Below are positions 16,415 through 24,402 of a stretch of DNA of 64,000 bases, piece by piece; position 1 is the stretch's first letter, and the number at the start of each line of letters is the position of its first letter. The notes under the pieces were generated by a model. That model had not been told where the DNA came from. It ran no database searches and saw only the letters and a program-made list of their open reading frames with translations. This DNA is from Pseudomonas paracarnis. GTDB lineage: Bacteria; Pseudomonadota; Gammaproteobacteria; Pseudomonadales; Pseudomonadaceae. Where the stretch lies: assembly GCF_904063055.1 (NCBI RefSeq), contig NZ_CAJFCN010000001.1:682001-746000 (forward strand), in the 5' to 3' direction. The position numbers and the translations under genes are program-made.

Positions 16415-16807
16415 TCACCAGCCGCTGTAGTTCAGCATCAAGTCGGCAATGACCTGGCGGCGTTCCAGGTCGAGACCGTCGAAATCCGACAGCCCGTGGA
16501 AATGGCAGCGTTTGAGCATGGCACCGCCCTCGTGCGCGTTGTAGAAGCTGACCATGGCGGACAGAAACATGCGTTGCCCGCTGCTCAGGACACCGAGGGG
16601 ATCGTTGAGCCGCAGCATGTTGGGACGCAGATCCCACTTGCTTTTGGCCTGGTTCAGGCCGTCACGGGTGCCGTCGCCGAACCATTCGGGGCCAGCGATC
16701 TCGGCACCACGCTTCCAGGCCTCGAAGAAGGCTTGGGGCGCGGCAGCGAAATGCTGCTCTTCCCGCATGATCTGATCGACGACTTCCTGCGGCAGCAGTT
16801 GATTCAT
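16415..16807 (-). CDS. Small conserved ICE protein, 130 residues
   Basis: A 130-residue, mostly helical soluble protein (MNQLLPQEVVDQIMREEQHF to RRQVIADLMLNYSGW). Notable are FFEAWKRGAEIAGPEWFGD and SFYNAHEGGAMLKRCHFHGL. I do not recognise a named family. It lies 21 bp downstream of the 70-residue gene, so the two are probably co-transcribed. Confidence 0.7.
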   Translation of the reverse strand: MNQLLPQEVVDQIMREEQHFAAAPQAFFEAWKRGAEIAGPEWFGDGTRDGLNQAKSKWDLRPNMLRLNDPLGVLSSGQRMFLSAMVSFYNAHEGGAMLKRCHFHGLSDFDGLDLERRQVIADLMLNYSGW

Positions 16808-16828
16808 GGCGTGATTCCTCCAGTTGGA

Positions 16829-17041
16829 TCAGGGAATGGCGAGCTGGGACCAGCCGCCTCTTTCGAGGGCACGTTGAGCCGCCGCATGGCTGCGGAAGTA
16901 CTCGTGCGATTCCCGCGAAACGGGACCTTCGGTATCGCGCGTGCCGATGTAGTGGCCGGCGGCGCTTTGCAGGACTTCGAGCGGCAGGAACTTGCCGCAA
17001 TAGGTCAAGGCCAACTGGCTGAAAGAGGCTTTGTGGGACAT
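16829..17041 (-). CDS. Small conserved ICE protein, 70 residues
   Basis: Start at MSHKASFSQLALTYCGK, chosen because an AAGGAA SD precedes it; the 28 codons upstream fall inside leader L10. The protein ends RALERGGWSQLAIP. No motif or known family is recognised. It heads a two-gene unit with the 130-residue gene. Confidence 0.65.
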   Translation of the reverse strand: MSHKASFSQLALTYCGKFLPLEVLQSAAGHYIGTRDTEGPVSRESHEYFRSHAAAQRALERGGWSQLAIP

Positions 17042-17060
17042 GGGTAGGTTCCTTGGAAAA

Positions 17061-17105
17061 GCGAGGCCTTGTCCCTCACGGGATGGCAGCTCCCGCACGC
17101 GGTGG
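17061..17105 (-). repeat. Leader module L10
   Basis: Sense strand: TTTTTATCCACCGCGTGCGGG, abbreviated TTTATCCACC then GTGCGGGAG, then CCATCCCGTG, then AGGGACAAGGCC. It is the most upstream leader of the series. Confidence 0.6.
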
Positions 17106-17318
17106 ATAAAAAGCATCGGCGTCACGGGGACGCGCGTCCGCAGACTTGATGCGATACGGACTGGCGGGTTACGCGGGAAGAACCCGCGGCAGCCTGGAAC
17201 CCATGGCTGCTGGCATGTGCTGACGAATCAGCGAACATGCGGGCAGCTTCATGCGGGGGCCGCGCTGCGTCAGTTGCAAAACGGCATTCGGCCCAGCCCG
17301 GATTGATCGGCGCAGAGA
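17106..17318. other. Structured intergenic region upstream of the 70-residue gene
   Basis: No gene seen. It holds a GCATC...GATGC outer pairing (17113-17152) enclosing a GCGTC/GACGC hairpin. A CGCGGG/CCCGCG hairpin (about 17172-17188) and hairpin R3 follow. Confidence 0.55.
17205..17246 (-). repeat. Hairpin repeat R3
   Basis: Plus-strand order: GCTGC, TGG, CATGT, GCTGA, CGAA, TCAGC, GA, ACATG, CGG, GCAGC. The outer stem here is GCTGC/GCAGC where R1 and R2 have GCC/GGC and TGCC/GGCA, so pairing is kept although bases differ. Confidence 0.7.
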
Positions 17319-17344
17319 CAGAAAACCCGCATCGAGTGCGGGTT
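17319..17344 (-). terminator. Terminator after the 81-residue ICE gene
   Basis: On the minus strand AACCCGCA, loop CTCGA, TGCGGGTT is followed by TTCTGTC. It starts 28 bp past the stop at 17372. Confidence 0.78.
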
Positions 17345-17371
17345 GTCAGGGTGGTGTGCGGGTGCGTTGGC

Positions 17372-17617
17372 TCACTCGGGCGCGTCGCCCAGGACATGCT
17401 GCTTCCACAGGGCGAATGCCTCGTCCTGTCCCAGTTCGGCCAGGACCACAATGGGCTGCTCCTGCCGCGCACGCAGCGAAGCGAAATACGCCTTACGGTC
17501 GGCGATGGCCTTGAGGTTGATGCCATCGATAAACAGCAGCTTGCCGCCCTTGATGAACAGCACCTTGTTGCCAAGGTCGCGCTCGAATGCGGCTCGTACT
17601 TTCTCCGGTTGTTGCAT
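17372..17617 (-). CDS. Small conserved ICE protein, 81 residues
   Basis: Start at MQQPEKVRAAFERDLGNK with AGGAAA upstream. The sequence KVLFIKGGKLLFIDGINLKA followed by ASLRARQEQPIVVLAELGQD and FALWKQHVLGDAPE suggests a small alpha/beta protein. No known family is recognised. Upstream is a perfect 10-bp inverted repeat, GAGCCGAAGG/CCTTCGGCTC (about 17680-17708), which may be a divergent leader. Confidence 0.68.
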   Translation of the reverse strand: MQQPEKVRAAFERDLGNKVLFIKGGKLLFIDGINLKAIADRKAYFASLRARQEQPIVVLAELGQDEAFALWKQHVLGDAPE

Positions 17618-18140
17618 GCGTCGGTTTCCTGTTGCTGTGGCCGGCCATTGGCTCGGAACGTTGATCGACGAGATAAAGGAGCCGAAGGCTCGCTGACCTT
17701 CGGCTCGGGAGGAAATAACCACCCGTGGGCTGTTGCAGGCCCGGTCGTCGCTAGAACCGTCTGCTCATCAGCAATCACACCCGGCCCATGTCGTGGCTGG
17801 GGCCGGCATCGTCTGGCGCACATCCGCGCACAAAGGGAGCCCGTTTTTGCGCCGGTGGGCGCCGGCACCGAATACCGCTGACCACAAAGGGTCTCCGGGT
17901 GGCTCGCGCTGCCTGGCAAGCCATCGGGGGACCCTTCGCAGTGGGCGGGAGAAACACAGACCAGCAGAACACGGGGGAGACGGTTCGCGGAAAAGATACC
18001 TTCAGGTCCCGCAGCCGGGGACGGCTGGACGGGACGCGCACACGGACAAGAAGGCGTTGCGCGCTGGGCGACCCGCAGGGGCGTGCGGGACACGGGCCAC
18101 GCCTTTGAAACAGGGTGCGGCCCACGGGAAACGGAGTCGG
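17618..18140. other. Intergenic region between topB and the accessory block
   Basis: About 520 bp without a credible gene. It contains the GAGCCGAAGG inverted repeat near 17690, a CCGGCCC/GGGCCGG hairpin (17781-17806), and GC-rich repeats (GCGCCGG twice around 17850). No T-run terminator follows topB. The region may hold the promoter of the 81-residue gene and possibly a cis-acting transfer or regulatory site, but I see no specific oriT signature. Confidence 0.5.
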
Positions 18141-20153
18141 TCAGGCGCCTTTGCGGCCGCTGCTACGCGAGCGCGAAGCGCCACGCTTGGGCGTACCGGA
18201 TTCGACCGGCAGCGTGCCTTTGCAGTCTGGGTAGCGACTGCACGACCAGAATGGGCCGCTCTTGCCGGTGCGCTGGCGCGTCGCTGCGCCGCACTGCGGG
18301 CATGCTGGCCCATGGGAAAGCTTGATGGACAGGGACACGCAGCCGTACTGCGCGATCAACTGAGAAATCCAGGCGGCCTGCTTGCTGAGGAATACGTCCA
18401 GGGTGAGCTGTCCGGCCTCGATCATGTCGAGCGCCTGCTCCCACACCGCTGTGGTGCCGGGGTCTGCAATCGCTGCGGGCACGGCGTCGATCAGCGTGAA
18501 CGCCGCATCCGATGCGCGAATGGAGCGGCCCTTCTTCACGATGTAGCCACGGGCGATCAGCACGCTGATGATGTTGGCCCGCGTCGCCTCGGTGCCGATG
18601 CCCGTTGTGTCTTTGAGCTTCTGTTTCAGACGCGGGTCGGTTACGAAACGCGCAACGCCCTTCATCGATTTGACCAGTTCGCCCTGGGTATAGGGCTTGG
18701 GCGGCATCGTCTTGAGCGCCTTGATCTCGACCTCGGCCACCTGGCACGCCAGGCCCTCACGCAGCGGGGGCTGCACCTGGCTGCGCGCTGCGGCGTCGCC
18801 GTCCTCATCCGCTTGCGGCTCGACCAGCACCAAACGCCAACCCTTGATGACCACCTGTTTACCGGTGGCCGCCAGCATCTGCTGCCCGCAGGAAAACTCA
18901 GCCACGGTACGGTCGAACTCGTGGTGCGGTAGGAACTGCGCCAGGTAATGCGCCCGGATCAGCCGGTACACCGCCAGTTCCTTCTCGCTCAGAGCAGAGA
19001 GGTTCGCGGGTTCGAGCGTCGGAATGATGCCATGGTGCGCCGTGACCTTGCCGTCGTTCCATGCACGTGAGCGCTGGGAGCGGTCGAGCTGCCCCATGAT
19101 CGGGCGCAGCGACGGGTCGGTATTGAGCAGGCTGTCCAGGACGATGGGCACCTCGGCGAACATGCTTTCGGGCAGGTAGCCGGAGTCCGAGCGCGGGTAG
19201 GTTGTGGCCTTGTGCGTCTCGTACAGGGCCTGGGCGATCTGCAATGTCTCCTGCACGTCCAGCCCGACCTGCCTGGAACAGACCTCCTGCAAGGTGCTCA
19301 GATCGAACAGTAGGGGCGGGCCTTCACGCACGCGCTCGGTCCCGACCGACACCACCTGGGCGCTGCCCGCAGCGCGAATCTGCTGCGCCGCCTGCTGGGC
19401 GACCGGCTGTTGCAGACAGCGACCGGCGTCGTCGGTGCAATCATCGGGCGCAACCCACTGCGCGGCGAAAGCCTGACCCTCTGCGGACAGAGACACGTCG
19501 ATGGCCCAGAACGGCACCGACTTGAAAGCCGCGATTTCGCGGTCGCGATCCACGACCAGCTTGAGGGTCGGGGTCTGGACACGTCCGACCGACAGCACGC
19601 CGTCGTAGCCCGCCTGCCGCCCGAGCAGCGTGAACAGACGGCTGAGGTTCATGCCGACGAGCCAGTCTGCCCGCGAACGCGCCAGCGCCGAGTAATACAT
19701 CGGCAGCGTATCGGACGACGGTCGCAGCTTGCCGAGCGCGGTGCGGATCGACGCATCGTTGAGCGCCGATAGCCACAAGCGCTCGATGGGGCCACGGTAG
19801 CCGCACAGGTCGATGATCTCGCGGGCGATCAGCTCGCCCTCGCGGTCGGCATCGGTGGCGATGACGAGATGGGTCGCCTTCGCCAGAAGCGCCTTGACGA
19901 CCTTGAATTGCGTGGCGGTCTTGGGTTTGACCTCGACCCGCCACTGCTGGGGAATGATGGGCAACTGCTCCAGCGACCAGCGCTTGAGCGCCGCGTCATA
20001 GACCTCGGGTGCTGCCGCTTCTACGAGATGGCCGATGCACCAGGTAATCGTGACGCCGGAGCCGTTGAGGCAGCCTTCACCGCGCTGCGTCGCGCCGAGA
20101 ATCCGGCCAATATCCTTGCCCTGGGAGGGCTTCTCGCACAAGAACAGGCGCAT
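18141..20153 (-). CDS. topB: DNA topoisomerase III (ICE type)
   Basis: A 670-residue type IA topoisomerase. The TOPRIM domain has CEKPSQGKDI (E7) and DADREGE (101-107), the metal-binding acidic motif. The active-site tyrosine is Y319 in TTYPRSDSGYLP. The C-terminus carries a four-cysteine zinc ribbon (CPQCG ... CSRYPDC, about 636-660) and a basic tail. ICE TopB proteins are thought to help unlink replicating or transferring DNA. It follows ssb in the replication block and is preceded by one copy of the 23-bp palindrome. Confidence 0.95.
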   Translation of the reverse strand: MRLFLCEKPSQGKDIGRILGATQRGEGCLNGSGVTITWCIGHLVEAAAPEVYDAALKRWSLEQLPIIPQQWRVEVKPKTATQFKVVKALLAKATHLVIATDADREGELIAREIIDLCGYRGPIERLWLSALNDASIRTALGKLRPSSDTLPMYYSALARSRADWLVGMNLSRLFTLLGRQAGYDGVLSVGRVQTPTLKLVVDRDREIAAFKSVPFWAIDVSLSAEGQAFAAQWVAPDDCTDDAGRCLQQPVAQQAAQQIRAAGSAQVVSVGTERVREGPPLLFDLSTLQEVCSRQVGLDVQETLQIAQALYETHKATTYPRSDSGYLPESMFAEVPIVLDSLLNTDPSLRPIMGQLDRSQRSRAWNDGKVTAHHGIIPTLEPANLSALSEKELAVYRLIRAHYLAQFLPHHEFDRTVAEFSCGQQMLAATGKQVVIKGWRLVLVEPQADEDGDAAARSQVQPPLREGLACQVAEVEIKALKTMPPKPYTQGELVKSMKGVARFVTDPRLKQKLKDTTGIGTEATRANIISVLIARGYIVKKGRSIRASDAAFTLIDAVPAAIADPGTTAVWEQALDMIEAGQLTLDVFLSKQAAWISQLIAQYGCVSLSIKLSHGPACPQCGAATRQRTGKSGPFWSCSRYPDCKGTLPVESGTPKRGASRSRSSGRKGA

Positions 20154-20422
20154 GTCCGTCCATCCGATTTCCGTGGTTCATTGAGTTGCTGGAATCGAGG
20201 ATGCCGGGCACAGCCAGGGGCGGCAGCAAACAAGTCGCAAGCGGTGGCGACCACTTTCACAGGATGGAATGGCTGGGGCGGAGATAGCGTGCAGCCGGGG
20301 TGTGCGAGCCGGGAGCCGCGATTTTCGGGAGCGCGTGGAAGCCGGTGGACGTAGATGGAGCTATCCCCTGGGGATAGCTCACGGGTGCATGGAGCTGCGA
20401 ACAGTGGCCGGCCCATGCCGGG
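20154..20422. other. topB upstream region
   Basis: Noncoding spacer between ssb and topB; apart from the palindrome at 20358-20380 I see no gene or clear promoter. Confidence 0.5.
20358..20380. repeat. 23-bp palindrome, copy 1
   Basis: GAGCTATCCCC, one central T, GGGGATAGCTC: arms are perfectly complementary (11 bp each). Two further copies lie at 22380 and 22512. Confidence 0.85.
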
Positions 20423-20863
20423 TCACTTCCTACGCCGCGGCTCTTTTGGCACAGCCGGTTCCTGGGCGGCCTGGGGCTTTGCCTCCGCATCCTGCGGCTT
20501 CGGACTGAGGGTCACGGACTCGATGCGAAACGGCAGGATGCCGACGCTGCGCGCGTTGATCTGCCAGGTCTCGCGCGGCTGATCTTCGTTGTCCGTCCAG
20601 GGCTCGCGCTCCATGCGGCCAACAACCAGGACGCGCATGCCTTTCTGGTAGAGGTTTTTCCAGTGCGCGGTGTCGCGGTGCCAGATTTCCACGGGCGCCC
20701 AGAAGCCACCGCGATCCTCGAAGTCGCCGCCTTTGGTGGGGACGGGGTTGTCGAAATACACGTTCAGCCGCAGCAAGCGCCGCGGCTCGTCGTTGCCGTT
20801 GGGGAACTCCCGGTACTCGGGCGGGGAGCCAATGTTGCCTTCGCCCCAAAAATGCGTGCTCAT
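20423..20863 (-). CDS. ssb: Single-stranded DNA-binding protein (ICE type)
   Basis: A 146-residue OB-fold protein with an N-terminus typical of ICE SSBs (MSTHFWGEGNIGSPPEYREF). The core includes RLLRLNVYFDNPVP, WAPVEIWHRDTAHWKNLYQK and RVLVVGRMEREPW. The C-terminus is basic and proline/alanine-rich (VPKEPRRRK), lacking the acidic DDIPF tip of chromosomal SSBs. It is expected to coat single-stranded ICE DNA during replication or transfer. It lies between DUF3158 and topB, the order seen in ICEclc-type elements. Confidence 0.85.
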   Translation of the reverse strand: MSTHFWGEGNIGSPPEYREFPNGNDEPRRLLRLNVYFDNPVPTKGGDFEDRGGFWAPVEIWHRDTAHWKNLYQKGMRVLVVGRMEREPWTDNEDQPRETWQINARSVGILPFRIESVTLSPKPQDAEAKPQAAQEPAVPKEPRRRK

Positions 20864-20936
20864 GTTGCAATCTCCATGGTGGTTGAAATACCCGTGCTGC
20901 GTCGGTGCCGGGCGCTTGCTGGAATGATTGACGCAA

Positions 20937-21464
20937 TCACCGATCGCGCATCGCAGCGGGAATGGATGCGATCCGGCGCAGGTAGGCGTCTTCCGCCTTG
21001 GCGGCCTTGCTGGCGCACTCCTGGGCCTGCCTGCCCAGGGTGTGCAACAGGCTGATCTGCATGTTCAGCGTGATGCGCTGAAGCTCGATCGCGTGCAGCT
21101 CGGCCAGCAGGTTGACCGGCGTGCCGGTGCTCGCCATCAATTCCTGCCACAGGGCTACGCCCATGGCTGAGCGGTCGTGCTTGCGCCAGCGCAAAAACGC
21201 TGTGCCTGCGCCAGTGGTCTGCTGGGCCAGGTCGACGGGCAGCAGGTGGAAGGGATGCCCGACTACCTGTTGCAGCACCTGCCGCTGCGCCAAGCCAATC
21301 AGCTCGTCGCGCATGGCGAAGCACTGGCTGGCCCAGGCCTCAAGATCCCCCTTACCCTTAAAAGGCTTTAAAAGGCCTTTTAGAGAGGCAGCGTGTTCCA
21401 GCTTCATGAAGGCTGCCTGTTGCAGGCCCTGGAAGTAGCGGGGTTCGCGGTTCGGATCGCTCAT
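20937..21464 (-). CDS. DUF3158 family ICE protein
   Basis: A 175-residue, largely helical protein (REPRYFQGLQQAAFMKLEHA; GTAFLRWRKHDRSAMGVALW; NMQISLLHTLGRQAQECASK). The length and the WRKHDRxAxGxxLW-like block match DUF3158, an ICE family always found near SSB and TIGR03761. The gene overlaps TIGR03761 by 4 bp, indicating coupled translation. Role unknown, presumably in ICE replication or maintenance. Confidence 0.85.
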   Translation of the reverse strand: MSDPNREPRYFQGLQQAAFMKLEHAASLKGLLKPFKGKGDLEAWASQCFAMRDELIGLAQRQVLQQVVGHPFHLLPVDLAQQTTGAGTAFLRWRKHDRSAMGVALWQELMASTGTPVNLLAELHAIELQRITLNMQISLLHTLGRQAQECASKAAKAEDAYLRRIASIPAAMRDR

Positions 21465-22261
21465 GCCTGCTCGCCCTCGACCTCGCCGGCGCTGATTTCG
21501 GGTGCTGCGTCAGTGGCGGGCTCGTCGGTGGCGGCCTCGTCGTTGGGGGCAGGCGCTGCAGCAGGACTTTCGACACGCTGTTGCAGGCCACGGCGCACGA
21601 TGGGCGGCGCGAACTTCGAGCGGAGCGTGCCTTCCAGCACGTCCTGCGGCAGTTCGCCGAATTTCTCCAACGCCGCCCGTGCTGCGGCGTTCTTTGACAC
21701 GAAGTCGTCGCGCGTACAGCCCGAATAGCGGTATTGCTGGGCCAGCGAGAACAGGCTGCGCAGTGCATGGGCGCCCTCGTTGAGCCAGCGCTCCAAGGTG
21801 CTGCGGTCGATGAGCGCCGTGTGGTGGGCGAGGATCAGTTTGCGGGCGATGTCGTCGTAGTCGGCCAGCAGATAGACGGCGGCAAAGCCGAGCTGCGCAT
21901 TGACGAACAGCGGCAACTTGACGGGCTGCACGTTGAGGTTCTCGCCCAGGCTGAGTGCCGGCGGCACGCTCGCCAGCGCCTGATCCACCTGCTCACGCAG
22001 CGATTGCAGCGTAGTCTTGGTCTGGTCGAGCTTGACTTCGATGCGCAGCATCCACCAGTCCGAGTACGGGTCGTCCTGCTCCGAACCGCGCCGCATCTTG
22101 TTCATTTGGGCGATGTAGCCGTTCAGGCCGACGATGCCCGGTCGCCCCTCGGCGGCGGCACGGCCATGCCAGATGCGCGAAGCGTGGTGCGTGTGAAGTG
22201 TCAGCGACATCGCGCTGCGCAGGGAGCCGAGATTCAGTTGCAGAGGTTCATTGGTTGCCAT
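21461..22261 (-). CDS. ICE protein TIGR03761 (PFL_4669 family)
   Basis: A 266-residue protein. The characteristic N-terminal part has LGSLRSAMSLTLHTHHASRI, the GRAAAEGRPGIVGLNGYIAQ block and DDPYSDWWMLRIEVKL. The C-terminal 50 residues are acidic and alanine-rich. The family belongs to the replication/maintenance block of PFL/PAGI-2-type ICEs; no biochemical function is known. Its upstream spacer carries palindrome copy 2. Confidence 0.9.
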   Translation of the reverse strand: MATNEPLQLNLGSLRSAMSLTLHTHHASRIWHGRAAAEGRPGIVGLNGYIAQMNKMRRGSEQDDPYSDWWMLRIEVKLDQTKTTLQSLREQVDQALASVPPALSLGENLNVQPVKLPLFVNAQLGFAAVYLLADYDDIARKLILAHHTALIDRSTLERWLNEGAHALRSLFSLAQQYRYSGCTRDDFVSKNAAARAALEKFGELPQDVLEGTLRSKFAPPIVRRGLQQRVESPAAAPAPNDEAATDEPATDAAPEISAGEVEGEQA

Positions 22262-22379
22262 GGTGTCCGCTCGTTGTGGGAAAAGGAGCGGTCAGCTTCG
22301 GCAGGAAGCGGAAGGCAGTCAGTCAACAAACCGAAACCAGCCAGACCCCGGTTCAGCGCGTGGTGGCCGCCTGCGGCGC

Positions 22380-22402
22380 GAGCTATCCCCAGGGGATAAC
22401 TC
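22380..22402. repeat. 23-bp palindrome, copy 2
   Basis: GAGCTATCCCC, central A, GGGGATAACTC: one mismatch between the arms relative to copy 1. Confidence 0.82.
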
Positions 22403-22511
22403 CATGCAGGGCCAGCGAACGCTGCGCGTCGGGATCAGGGCGGACAACACCGATGCTGCGGCAGATGTTCGAGGGGAGGCCTGCGACTGCACGGCATCCG
22501 CCCCAACGGTG

Positions 22512-22534
22512 GAACTATCCCCAGGGGATAGCTC
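22512..22534. repeat. 23-bp palindrome, copy 3
   Basis: GAACTATCCCC, central A, GGGGATAGCTC: one mismatch between the arms. Confidence 0.82.
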
Positions 22535-22578
22535 TACTGGCATCCATGGGCGTCCACTTCACCGCCTTGTCGGTCGGC

Positions 22579-23823
22579 TCACTTGCTGGCGAGCAGATCT
22601 CGCAGCCGCTCGATGTGCTGCCTGGCGACTTCTGGTGGCACCGGCTTACCCTGCGTTTGGGGTGGCGGTGCGGGTGGTGGCCGTTCGTTTGGCTGAGTGG
22701 GTGCCGGTGGCGGGTCTTTCTTGGTCCAGGCATTGAACTCGCCGTGGATGGCCCGCTGGATGATGCCGAACAGATACCCAGCGGGATTGCGGATGCCGTG
22801 GTTGCTACAACGCGCGGCCCATTCGTCCAGCACGTCCTGCCTCAGCGAGGGATCAACCTGCTGCAATGCCACCTTGGCACCCGCCTGCTGCTCCGCCTTC
22901 AGTTGCGCAAAGCGCTTGGGCCATTGCAGATCGCCCAGTGCGCGCGCCTGCGCAGTAGTACGTATTTCATTAATACAACTACTACGTACTGTACGGGCCT
23001 GCTTCGGATTCCGAAGAGAGACGTCTGGCGCGGGTTTCAGCCCTGCTTCGGAATCCGTAGTGGGTCGTTCGCCATTCCGAAGAAGGCTCGGAGCCCCTTC
23101 TTCGGAATCGTGAATGGCGTCCTCCTGTGGATAACTATCGCTGGCCGTGAGGTCCTGGTTGGCGAGACGTTCGGCCATCACCTGCAACCGTGACGGGAGG
23201 GTGCGTCCGGCCAGTAATGGGTCTTCACCGATTTCCTTGAGCGTGTTCAGGCCCACGATCTGCACGGCCTTGGCAGAATGGCCGAGCGCCTGGCTGACGA
23301 GTTGCAGGTAGTCCGGGTCGAGCTGCATGGCCTCGAACGGTGTCAGGGGTTCGTCGTGCAGCACGTACAGATTGCCAAGGATGCGACCGGTCTTGGGGTC
23401 ACGCCGTCGCCGAACCAGGCTCAGCCAGCGGGTCAGGCGCATCAGTGTCAGCGCTCGTGCCACGGTTTCATGCGAGGCCTGGCCTGCGCAGGGCATGGAC
23501 GCCAGCCAGGGCCGCAACTGCTCGTAGGTGGGAAATGCGGTCACGCCGTCGTCGTTGAGCATCAGCCGGAACACTTGCCAGGCGTTTCGTTCCAGCGGCG
23601 TCAGGCGGCGGTCGAGGAACAACTTGCGTGGCACCGTCTCGTGCCGGTTGCCACTGAAGAGGAAAGCATCGCCGGAGGTGGGCGTGGGCGACTGTGCAGG
23701 TGTAGACGCAGGTGCGCTGGGGGCGGGCTTGGGCACAAGGTCTTTCAGCGCAGCATCGAACAGCTCTGCGAGTGCGATGGGGCCTTGGCGTCGGACTCGT
23801 GGTACGGTGTCGTCCACAGCCAT
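22579..23823 (-). CDS. STY4528 family pathogenicity-island replication protein
   Basis: A 414-residue protein. The conserved core starts FLFSGNRHETVPRKLFLDRR and continues through LTPLERNAWQVFRLMLNDDG, PTYEQLRPWLASMP, RDPKTGRILGNLYVLHDEPL and a long helical part. The C-terminus is proline-rich (DPPPAPTQPNERPPPAPPPQ). The STY4528 family is associated by annotation with replication of SPI-7-like islands. The LTPLERNAWQVFRLML and YEQLRPWL segments look like a winged-helix initiator-type DNA-binding domain (inference). It follows DUF2857 by 3 bp in the par operon. Confidence 0.88.
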   Translation of the reverse strand: MAVDDTVPRVRRQGPIALAELFDAALKDLVPKPAPSAPASTPAQSPTPTSGDAFLFSGNRHETVPRKLFLDRRLTPLERNAWQVFRLMLNDDGVTAFPTYEQLRPWLASMPCAGQASHETVARALTLMRLTRWLSLVRRRRDPKTGRILGNLYVLHDEPLTPFEAMQLDPDYLQLVSQALGHSAKAVQIVGLNTLKEIGEDPLLAGRTLPSRLQVMAERLANQDLTASDSYPQEDAIHDSEEGAPSLLRNGERPTTDSEAGLKPAPDVSLRNPKQARTVRSSCINEIRTTAQARALGDLQWPKRFAQLKAEQQAGAKVALQQVDPSLRQDVLDEWAARCSNHGIRNPAGYLFGIIQRAIHGEFNAWTKKDPPPAPTQPNERPPPAPPPQTQGKPVPPEVARQHIERLRDLLASK

Positions 23824-23826
23824 GAC

Positions 23827-24387
23827 TCAAGCCAATCCCTGATCGACCCAGCTCTTGATCGAGGCCCAGACCACCGACAGAGGCAGCGACATGCCTTCGG
23901 CCAAGTCCATGGCGGCATCAAGGATGGAGGTTTCGTCTTCGAGATCGACCGTTCTGCTGTTGGTCACGGCCTTCCATTGCCGCCACAGCTCCGTGTCCTG
24001 CTCCTCGTCCAGCACGGGGTGTCGGCCCTTGCGCTTGGGCAGACCGAGGATTTCACGGCGAAGCGCTACTTCCTGATGCGTCAAGCCATAGAACTTGCTG
24101 ACCATCTCCGTGCTCGCGCCCAGCCTGAGCATGCGATCGACTGTGGCGATTTCCTTCTCCACGTCCTGCGCCTGCTGGAGCAGCCGCCGCAGCACTTCGC
24201 GGTTGACCGTCACTGAGCACCAGGAGACGTTGGCGTTGGCCAGCACGCTGATCAGCGCGGGATGCTTGAGGGCGTCCAACTCTGCCTCGCCAAACCCCAT
24301 CAGTTTGCAGCGGCGCAGTTGCCCATTGCGCAGGTCATAGAGGGCCTGGGCGATGACAGCCTGGTTGAGTGGGTGTGCTGTGGACAT
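23827..24387 (-). CDS. DUF2857 family ICE protein
   Basis: A 186-residue protein with the DUF2857 features: N-terminal helices (ALYDLRNGQLRRCKLMGFGE), a central VNREVLRRLLQQAQDVEKEI, and a helix-turn-helix-like stretch LGASTEMVSKFYGLTHQEVALRR (given in two parts: LGASTEMVSKFYGL and THQEVALRR). It is probably a DNA-binding regulator or maintenance factor. It sits between parB and the STY4528 gene with short spacers, so it is part of one operon. Confidence 0.85.
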   Translation of the reverse strand: MSTAHPLNQAVIAQALYDLRNGQLRRCKLMGFGEAELDALKHPALISVLANANVSWCSVTVNREVLRRLLQQAQDVEKEIATVDRMLRLGASTEMVSKFYGLTHQEVALRREILGLPKRKGRHPVLDEEQDTELWRQWKAVTNSRTVDLEDETSILDAAMDLAEGMSLPLSVVWASIKSWVDQGLA

Positions 24388-24402
24388 GCTGGCCTCCCTC
24401 GC

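Larger units (their letters stand above)
22262..22578. other. Intergenic region with two palindromes
   Basis: No gene seen in about 317 bp. Copies 2 and 3 of the 23-bp palindrome lie 110 bp apart here, between the STY4528-family gene and TIGR03761. Confidence 0.6.

Noticed and set aside
17618-18140. oriT of the ICE
   Set aside because: The relaxase gene is not in the window and no nick-region similarity is evident. Hairpins alone are not enough.
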